Source of the DNA: JAITWN01 sp964546765
GTDB lineage: Bacteria; Pseudomonadota; Gammaproteobacteria; SZUA-140
Length of the DNA stretch: 27,286 nt
Reading direction: 5' to 3'
Assembly: GCA_964546765.1 (NCBI GenBank)
Contig: CAZJKV010000017.1
Coordinates: forward strand, 1 to 27,286
Shown: positions 22,142 through 27,286 of the stretch, piece after piece
How the letters are laid out: each line of letters opens with the position of its first letter
How positions within the stretch are numbered: the stretch's first letter is position 1
Translations under genes and position numbers: made by a program
Notes under the pieces: model-generated
The model's input: the letters and a program-made list of their open reading frames with translations, nothing else
Databases searched by the model: none
Told to the model about the DNA's origin: nothing

Positions 22142-22694
22142 AGGTCTTCTCCTGCCGATAGGCCGCACTTGACTGATAGATCTCGGACGATCCCCGGCTG
22201 GTTCGATAGATATTATAGCCCCAGATACAATTGGCCAGCAGCACGAGCGTCCCGAAGATGCCGCCCGCCATCATCAGCGGCAGCACCAGCGCGGTCACTT
22301 CGCCAGGCGGCAGGCTGACGCTCGCCCTGCCACCGACGACGCCGGCCGCGACGAAGCATCCGACGAGGCCGAGCAGGCCGAAATTGTGCATCCAGAAATG
22401 CACCTTGACGAGGGTCAGGCTGTAGATCGGGCGTTTCACCAGCCTCGGCACCAGGTAGTAGATCGCCCCGAAGATCGCCATCTCGACCCAGCCGAGCAGG
22501 TTGATGTGTGCATGGCCGAGCATGATCTTGTCGCCATGCGGCCGGTTGCGGACGAAGTGGGCGACATCCGGCATCGAACTGACGATGACGCCCCAGCTGA
22601 ACCCGATGATGCTGTAGATGATGCACGCATAGATAAACCACAGGGTATAGCGGTTGAAATCCAGTTCCCGCTCGGTCAGGCGCGACTCGCTCAT
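22134..22694 (-). CDS. Second short CcoN-like membrane protein
   Basis: 186 residues with helices at about 16-38, 60-82, 97-118 and 130-157. MLGHAHINLLGWVEMAIFG (58-76) followed by AIYYLVPRL matches helix X of CcoN, so His61 and His63 correspond to the heme ligands; RPIYSLTLVKVHFW (88-101) matches the next CcoN loop and helix. CuB ligands and cross-link Tyr are absent. It follows a membrane cytochrome c by 22 bases (GAGGGG ribosome site) and overlaps the thioredoxin lipoprotein by 8. It is closer to CcoN than the short protein at 8454-8966. Possible role: heme b subunit passing electrons to or from the neighbouring cytochrome c. Confidence 0.83.
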   Translation of the reverse strand: MSESRLTERELDFNRYTLWFIYACIIYSIIGFSWGVIVSSMPDVAHFVRNRPHGDKIMLGHAHINLLGWVEMAIFGAIYYLVPRLVKRPIYSLTLVKVHFWMHNFGLLGLVGCFVAAGVVGGRASVSLPPGEVTALVLPLMMAGGIFGTLVLLANCIWGYNIYRTSRGSSEIYQSSAAYRQEKTYG

Positions 22695-22716
22695 TCGGGC
22701 TTGCTCCCCTCGGTAT

Positions 22717-23289
22717 TCATTCCTGTTCGACGGGTCTCTTCTCGCGAATATCCTGGTACTGCTCCTTCCAGGAATCGGGCGCCCACACGTTCAGCATCCG
22801 GTCGATGAACGGCGACTCGCCGGGCGGCGGCATCTTGGCCACCGAGGAACCGGGATCCGCCCTCAGTTCGGACAGGAAGATCGCGATCAGGCGACGGTCC
22901 TCCTCGGAAAGCCGGGCAACGTAGGCGGCCTCCTTCGGCGGCGCCCCGTGATCGATCGTGCGTGCGCCATAGGTCTCCTCGGGATTGGCCAGGAAGGTCT
23001 CCAGCCACTCGAGCGAGCGCGCCGAACCGATGCCGTCCAGCGACAGGCCCATGCTCGTGCCCGCGCGCAGGGCGCGATGACAGGCATTGCAGTTGGCCCG
23101 CTGGTAGAGTCCGGCGCCCTGCTTGCCTTCTACGGAAAAATCGAAATGCGTCAATTGCTCGAACAGGGGGGTATCCGACTTGAGTCGTACCGTTTCGATA
23201 CCGATGTAGACCAGTATCGCGGCGACGAAGAACACGCCGAAGATCATCAGAAGGATTTTCTCGCCCAGCTTCAGAGGATGCTTGCTCAT
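22717..23289 (-). CDS. Membrane-anchored monoheme cytochrome c, divergent
   Basis: 190 residues: a membrane anchor at ~11-32 and a cytochrome domain with CNACH (Cys67, Cys70, His71). It shares SLDGIGS, EWLETFL and LSEEDRRLIAIFLSEL with the cytochrome at 14823-15314. Where that protein has its Met sixth ligand (RMPS), this one reads GAPP, so the axial Met seems lost; a nearby His (IDHG) might substitute. The ATG at 23289 is preferred to a TTG three codons upstream. It opens the operon that continues with the short CcoN-like gene, 22 bases away. Confidence 0.85.
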   Translation of the reverse strand: MSKHPLKLGEKILLMIFGVFFVAAILVYIGIETVRLKSDTPLFEQLTHFDFSVEGKQGAGLYQRANCNACHRALRAGTSMGLSLDGIGSARSLEWLETFLANPEETYGARTIDHGAPPKEAAYVARLSEEDRRLIAIFLSELRADPGSSVAKMPPPGESPFIDRMLNVWAPDSWKEQYQDIREKRPVEQE

Positions 23290-23341
23290 GGTATCCAACT
23301 ATCCTGTTGTGTTGCCGATCCCCCCTCTCACCGGAATAGAC

Positions 23342-23368
23342 AAAAAATAAGGGCGGTAGTGCCGCCCT
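23342..23368 (-). terminator. Rho-independent terminator after cytochrome c4
   Basis: On the minus strand a 7-bp stem (AGGGCGG / CCGCCCT) with a 5-base loop is followed by TATTTTTTG, a classical intrinsic terminator. It ends transcripts from the cytochrome c4 gene and separates them from the 22717-23289 operon, whose ATG is only ~52 bases further on. Confidence 0.85.
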
Positions 23369-23489
23369 CATCGATGTTACGCGGTTATTATTGTCGGGCA
23401 GGGCCTTGCGCCGGCGCCCTCATCTCACTTCGGCGGGGTTCATGCGAGAACGGGTCGGGCGCCGCCTCACGGGCGGCACCCGCCTATCC

Positions 23490-24329
23490 TCAGCGCAGTT
23501 GCCGCATTCTTTCCTCGGCCTTCTTGACTCGGAAGTCATAAGGCGTACGGTTGCTTCCGGTCGCGAAGTACGGATCCGCCACCGAGAGGTAGGCCGCTGC
23601 GTCGAGGATGTCCTGATCAGACATCCGGCGGGCAACCGCCTGCATCTGGCCCATCTTGTCGTTGGCCCGGGCGCCGGAACGCCACTGCTTCAGCTGCGAG
23701 ACCAGGTAGGTGTAACGCTGCTGGCCGATCATAGGATAGACCGGCGGCGCGCCGCGGCCGGCTACGCCGTGGCAGGACTTGCAGGCCGGGAGGCCCGGGC
23801 CCTGGCTGCCGAGATCGCCCGGGTAGCCGTCGTCGCGACGCGGGCTGCCGAACTCGACCAGCTGGCGACCGCGATGCGGCCTGCCGACCTCGATGCCGTT
23901 CGCGGCAAGTTCCTCGAGATAACTCTCGTCAAACAGGTACGGACTGGAAGGGATCTTGTTCGCGAGATAGGTCGCGACGTCAATCCTGTCCTGCGGGCTC
24001 AGCGCCGCGGCGAACGCGTTCATGACCGCGCCGGCGCCTTCCGGGTTGCGCTTGTTCGTGGCAAAGTCCTCCATCTGCTTGTACAGGAAGGTGAAGAACT
24101 GACCGGAAAGCCTGGGGGCGCCCATCATCTCGATTCCGGTCCCGTCTTCGCCGTGACAGGACAGGCAGGGCGCCGCATTCCCCTTGCCTTCGTTGAAGAT
24201 TTTCTGACCGTTCGCCATGTCGCCCGGACCCAGGGAGAACATGCCCTTCGCGGCCATCGCATTACCCGTCGACAGTGCGACTCCGACCACCATGACGACT
24301 GCCGCCATTACCAGCTTCTTGTATCCCAT
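23490..24329 (-). CDS. Diheme cytochrome c4-like protein
   Basis: 279 residues from the ATG at 24329 (GGGAGGGG ribosome site; an in-frame start at 24368 lies before it). A signal peptide ends near AMA-A (residues 25-28). Two c-heme motifs, CLSCHG (55-60) and CKSCHG (183-188), each lie in a separate domain of ~120 residues with later Met residues available as ligands (for example MGAPRLSGQ and YPMIGQQ), the two-domain layout of cytochrome c4. Cytochrome c4 donates electrons to cbb3 oxidases in several gammaproteobacteria, so it is a likely donor for the oxidase encoded here. Transcribed alone, ended by a good terminator. Confidence 0.88.
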   Translation of the reverse strand: MGYKKLVMAAVVMVVGVALSTGNAMAAKGMFSLGPGDMANGQKIFNEGKGNAAPCLSCHGEDGTGIEMMGAPRLSGQFFTFLYKQMEDFATNKRNPEGAGAVMNAFAAALSPQDRIDVATYLANKIPSSPYLFDESYLEELAANGIEVGRPHRGRQLVEFGSPRRDDGYPGDLGSQGPGLPACKSCHGVAGRGAPPVYPMIGQQRYTYLVSQLKQWRSGARANDKMGQMQAVARRMSDQDILDAAAYLSVADPYFATGSNRTPYDFRVKKAEERMRQLR

Positions 24330-24431
24330 CTGCAGACCCCTCCCGCGTGTAAACTCGCCGACACCCAACCAGTTCCCCGCCGCAACGGTGTGACGACGGG
24401 GTTTCTGCGAAGATTTCTTGTTATTCAGAGC

Positions 24432-24530
24432 CTACTTCGAGTTGACCCAGAGCAGCACTGCCGCCAGGGTGAAAGCCAACCCGAACCAGATCGCGTAAAC
24501 CGTAACAACCCCTGCAGTATCCAATACCAT
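24432..24530 (-). CDS. 32-residue single-helix membrane protein
   Basis: The frame starts MVLDTAGVVT, has one helix (AIWFGLAFTLAAVLLW) and ends VNSK. GGGAGGTG lies 4-11 bases before the ATG, and a promoter lies at 24587-24615 with a small GC hairpin (GCGGG / CCCGC, 24554-24566) in the leader. It is a separate unit upstream of the cytochrome c4 gene on the same strand, with ~100 bases between. Family not recognised; resembles other tiny helices in the window in gene layout. Confidence 0.68.
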   Translation of the reverse strand: MVLDTAGVVTVYAIWFGLAFTLAAVLLWVNSK

Positions 24531-24586
24531 CACACACCTCCCGTCTTGTGCCAGCGGGTGACCCGCCTGTATTTATTGACCGTCCC

Positions 24587-24615
24587 AGTATACAAGACCG
24601 CGAATCACGCAACAA
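24587..24615 (-). promoter_or_regulatory. Sigma-70-type promoter for the 32-residue gene
   Basis: On the minus strand TTGTTG is followed after 17 bases by TATACT. The predicted start lies ~50 bases before the ATG at 24530, and the same transcript could continue into the cytochrome c4 gene. Confidence 0.6.
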
Positions 24616-25026
24616 TTCCCGAATCCGATACCGGCTCTGCCCGGATTGTCAGACATTTTCTGATAGTAGGACTACTGATATTGCGTGTTATTTAACATGA
24701 CTCCTTTTCGCATTGCAAGACTTTATGACCGCTGCCCCGCCGGGGGCGAAGACGGGACTGAGCGGTCGCGTGTCGGCGTGCCCGATGACCCTGCCGGGCC
24801 GCCCTGCCCTGCCCGGAATTGCAAGCAAATACCAAGCGATAGCAGCCGATCGCCAGGACGGCGCCGACAACGACGGGGTACGGCGCCACGCCCGGCATGC
24901 GCCCTGGTAATTCTGGACCTTCCGGCGGGTGCTGGTGCATTATGTGCGCGGCGCGGCGCCGCGGTCCGGCACGGAATGGGCGGCCGGCTGACGTTGAACG
25001 CCCAGAGAAACAAACCGGAACGCACG
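24616..25026. other. Noncoding stretch before the GT39-like gene
   Basis: No convincing gene. Near 24655-24700 it is AT-rich and has short symmetric elements (AGTAG-GA-CTACT; TGTTA-TT-TAACA) that could belong to a divergent promoter region. The open frame that runs through it to the GT39-like gene has an atypical Arg/Pro-rich translation. Confidence 0.45.
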
Positions 25027-26499
25027 ATGCAAGCATTCAAGACGCACGCCGCCCACTATCTGGAACGCTACTGGGGCATCCTGGTCCTGCTGCTGTGGGG
25101 CGCTTGCCTGATCGGCTTCGAGGTGCTGCGTCTCGACCGTTATGGTTTGGACGAAGGCGCCGCCCGCGCGCTGATCCTGAACTGGGCGGTCTTCGACCGG
25201 GTGCTGAATCCGCTGATCACGCTCGGCGTCCCCGATTTCCGCGCACTGCTGTTCATACCGCTCGGCGCGTACTGGTCCGGCAACATCCTCGCGGCCAAGG
25301 TCTATACGCTGCTGATGGCCTTCGTCGCCGTTACGTTGCTGTACCGCTGGAGCCGGCGCACCGCCGACGGCGAGACCGCGCTGATCGCGAGCGGGCTGCT
25401 GCTGGCCTTTCCGCTGTTCATCAACCAGATCGACGCGATCGGGGCAGGCGCCTACCTGCTGCTGACCTTCGCGATCGGCGCGTGGATCTCGGGCAAGCAC
25501 GACGATGCGCCGCGTCCGCTCGGCACCTGGTTCTTCATCATGATGATCTGGGTCGTGATCATGATCACGATCCACCCGGTCGGGCTCGCCTACCCGCTGG
25601 CGCTCGCCTGGCACTGGCACATCAAGGAAGGCGCCGACCTGCGTCGCAAGAAGCATCTGTACATGGGGCTGACGCTGGTCGTCTCGATCACGATCGCAAT
25701 GCGCGGGGGCTGGCAGACCGTCGAGTGGCTGCAGAATCCGTTCTTCACACTCGGCCAGTCCTGGCACGCGCTGACCGGCGTCACCGGCGAACCCGGCATG
25801 CTCGTGGCCTCGCTGCTGACCCTTGCCTTGCTCGCCGTCGCCTGGACCGACCGGCGCTTTCTCATCAGCGACCTGGTGGGCTCGACGCTGTTGTTCGGCA
25901 CGGTCATCGGTCTTGTCGCCGCGGACCCCGCCTGGGCGCTGATCGCGGTAACGCTACTGATGTACCGCGGCACCTGGCACCTGTTACGTCTCAACAGCAT
26001 GATCGGCGGTGTCGGCCATGGGCTGCTGCGAAATCGCGGCCTGGTACTGGGCGCCTTCTTCGTGGTGTCGGTCTCGTCGATGATCTCGGACAAACTGCGC
26101 ATCCAGGCGATCGAGGCCGGCGCGATGAACCTGCAGGACCAGCTGATCCGCACTATCGCGATCGAGGTCGATGACGATCCCGGGGCCGCTGAGGGTTTTC
26201 GTATCGCCAGCCAGTGGCCCGGCCGCACGATGATCGCGACCCGCCTCGATACCTTTCAGCTCCCGCCCGACTCGGACCAGGACAACCTGGAGTTCCTGGC
26301 ATCGCTGCGCGGGATCACGCACCTGGTGTTCGATCCGAATACCCCGCAGAACGCCCTGCTGGTGAAACGCGTCTCGGAGCTCACCGGCGCGACCCAGACC
26401 CTGGACGTCAACGAAGACGGCGTCATCGTCAGGATCGTGGCCTGGGACCAGGAGGAACTCGCGGACCTGCCCGTCGCCGACGACGAAGACCTTCACTAA
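25027..26499 (+). CDS. GT39/ArnT-like polytopic membrane protein
   Basis: 490 residues from the ATG at 25027; the longer frame upstream is Arg/Pro-rich and not membrane-like. About ten helices occupy ~15-360, and a soluble domain (~360-490) follows. The first extramembrane loop holds RYGLDEGAARALI (38-50); an Asp-Glu at this place is typical of the PMT/ArnT (GT39) glycosyltransferases that take sugars from lipid-phosphate donors. The region FIPLGAYWSGNILAAKVY also fits that family. Sugar and acceptor are unknown. It is convergent with mutM, 12 bases apart, and unrelated in function to the respiratory genes as far as can be seen. Confidence 0.65.
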   Translation: MQAFKTHAAHYLERYWGILVLLLWGACLIGFEVLRLDRYGLDEGAARALILNWAVFDRVLNPLITLGVPDFRALLFIPLGAYWSGNILAAKVYTLLMAFVAVTLLYRWSRRTADGETALIASGLLLAFPLFINQIDAIGAGAYLLLTFAIGAWISGKHDDAPRPLGTWFFIMMIWVVIMITIHPVGLAYPLALAWHWHIKEGADLRRKKHLYMGLTLVVSITIAMRGGWQTVEWLQNPFFTLGQSWHALTGVTGEPGMLVASLLTLALLAVAWTDRRFLISDLVGSTLLFGTVIGLVAADPAWALIAVTLLMYRGTWHLLRLNSMIGGVGHGLLRNRGLVLGAFFVVSVSSMISDKLRIQAIEAGAMNLQDQLIRTIAIEVDDDPGAAEGFRIASQWPGRTMIATRLDTFQLPPDSDQDNLEFLASLRGITHLVFDPNTPQNALLVKRVSELTGATQTLDVNEDGVIVRIVAWDQEELADLPVADDEDLH

Positions 26500-26511
26500 C
26501 CGGCGCGCGGT

Positions 26512-27286
26512 TCAGCGCTGGCACGTCGCGCAGTACCAGGTCGCGCGCTGTCCCTGCCGGATGCCCCTGACTGCCGAGCCGCAGCCGGCACACGGCAGAC
26601 CGCCCCTGCCATAGACCTTGAGCTGCAACTCGAACCAGCCCTTCCGTCCCTGTTCGTCATGGAAGTCGCGCAGCGTCGTGCCGCCCTGCCGGATCGCGGC
26701 GTCGAGCACGGCCCTGACGGCGGCGGCGATGCGATCGTAGCGCGGTGCAGCGATCCGGCCGGCCTGGCGCAGTGGATGTACGCCGGCGATCCACAGCGCC
26801 TCGTTCGCATAGATGTTGCCGACGCCGGCGACCGTCGTCGCATCCATCAGGAACTGCTTGATCGCGGTGCGTCGGCCGCGCGACCGGGCATGGAGCCAGG
26901 CGCCGCCGAAGGCCTCGCTGAACGGCTCCGGCCCGATGTCTCTCAGCAACTCATGGCGCAGCGGATCCCGGGTCGTCCACAGGGCCAGGCCGAAGCGACG
27001 CGGGTCACGGTAGCGCAGAGCGACGCCGTCCGCGAGGACGATGTCGAAGTGGTCATGCCGCTCCGGCGCGGCGGCGGCCGGGACTAGGCGCAGGCTGCCG
27101 GACATGCCGAGGTGCAGGATCACGGACCCGGCGCGGGTCCGTAACAGCAGGTACTTGGCGCGGCGCTCCACCGAGTCGATCGTCTGTCCCGGCAACTCGC
27201 GCGCCAGCCGCAGCGGCAGCGGCTGGCGCAGCCGGCGTTCGCGCATCACGACCGCCGCGACGCGCCGGCTGCGCCAGCCGCTGCCG
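26512..27286 (-). CDS. mutM: Formamidopyrimidine-DNA glycosylase, N-terminus outside window
   Basis: The reading frame is open to the right edge (upstream codons read RRVAAVVMRERRLR, as in family members), so the start with the catalytic PELPEVET segment lies beyond 27286. Visible marks: RRAKYLLL and the LHLGMSGSLR segment of the N-terminal domain, DPRRFG, then the helix-two-turn-helix VAGVGNIYANEALW, QGGTTLRDF, and the C-terminal zinc finger C-AG-C ... C-AT-C. It removes oxidised purines such as 8-oxoguanine and cleaves the abasic strand. A GTG-ATG pair near 27244-27249 should not be taken as the start. Confidence 0.92.
   Translation of the reverse strand, partial: GSGWRSRRVAAVVMRERRLRQPLPLRLARELPGQTIDSVERRAKYLLLRTRAGSVILHLGMSGSLRLVPAAAAPERHDHFDIVLADGVALRYRDPRRFGLALWTTRDPLRHELLRDIGPEPFSEAFGGAWLHARSRGRRTAIKQFLMDATTVAGVGNIYANEALWIAGVHPLRQAGRIAAPRYDRIAAAVRAVLDAAIRQGGTTLRDFHDEQGRKGWFELQLKVYGRGGLPCAGCGSAVRGIRQGQRATWYCATCQR

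Noticed and set aside
24897..26174. 425-codon frame overlapping the GT39-like gene in another frame
   Set aside because: Arg/Ala-rich frame-shifted shadow without membrane pattern.
1..27286. tRNA, rRNA, CRISPR arrays, transposases, integrases or att sites
   Set aside because: No repeat arrays, no transposase or integrase signatures and no tRNA-like cloverleaf were recognised by eye.

Overview
The window looks like a contig from a GC-rich, respiring gammaproteobacterium. The evidence is the style of its c-type cytochromes and lipoproteins, a CcoG-like Fe-S protein, a cbb3-like oxidase, a fused MFS/spermidine-synthase protein and MutM. A sulfur-oxidising or denitrifying relative of the Chromatiales is a guess. 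Exactly 100 N at 9255-9354 mark a scaffold gap, so linkage of the left third to the rest rests on scaffolding.

Left end (1-5.5 kb): the C-terminal part of a DUF11-type exported protein with a C-terminal sorting-like tail; a dynamin-family GTPase followed by a strong terminator; a 40-residue membrane protein; a two-gene module of a MotA/TolQ/ExbB-like channel subunit and a protein joining a TolR/ExbD-like membrane helix to a von Willebrand A domain; and a lipoprotein. Next (5.6-9.0 kb) come a ccoG-like gene with a palindrome in its promoter, a two-helix membrane protein, a small lipoprotein in the FixH position, and on the other strand a Cys-rich soluble protein and a short CcoN-like protein.

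The centre (10.0-20.1 kb, minus strand) is a long respiratory cluster. Reading in transcription order: two small membrane proteins, a full-length CcoN-like catalytic subunit with all the expected heme, CuB and Tyr positions, a CcoO-like cytochrome c with an unusual insertion, a two-helix protein and a CcoQ-like peptide. A hairpin follows. Then come a membrane protein, a CcoS-like protein, a monoheme cytochrome c, a four-helix protein, a SUMF1/FGE-fold protein with no catalytic Cys, two small membrane proteins and a fused MFS/spermidine synthase, ending in a terminator. No CcoP and no CcoI are visible.

Right end (20.1-27.3 kb): a noncoding region of about 750 bp; a second minus-strand set (membrane-anchored cytochrome c, second short CcoN-like protein, thioredoxin-fold lipoprotein, membrane protein); a diheme cytochrome c4; a 32-residue membrane protein with its own promoter; a GT39-like membrane protein; and a partial mutM.

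The most unusual content is the redundancy of oxidase parts: one complete C-family subunit I plus two proteins that match only its C-terminal heme-binding part, paralogous cytochromes c and paralogous two-helix proteins shared between loci, and six single-helix genes of 26-50 codons. I read these as one dispersed respiratory system that reduces O2 (or possibly NO), with accessory redox proteins. No rRNA, tRNA, CRISPR array, insertion sequence or prophage was seen.
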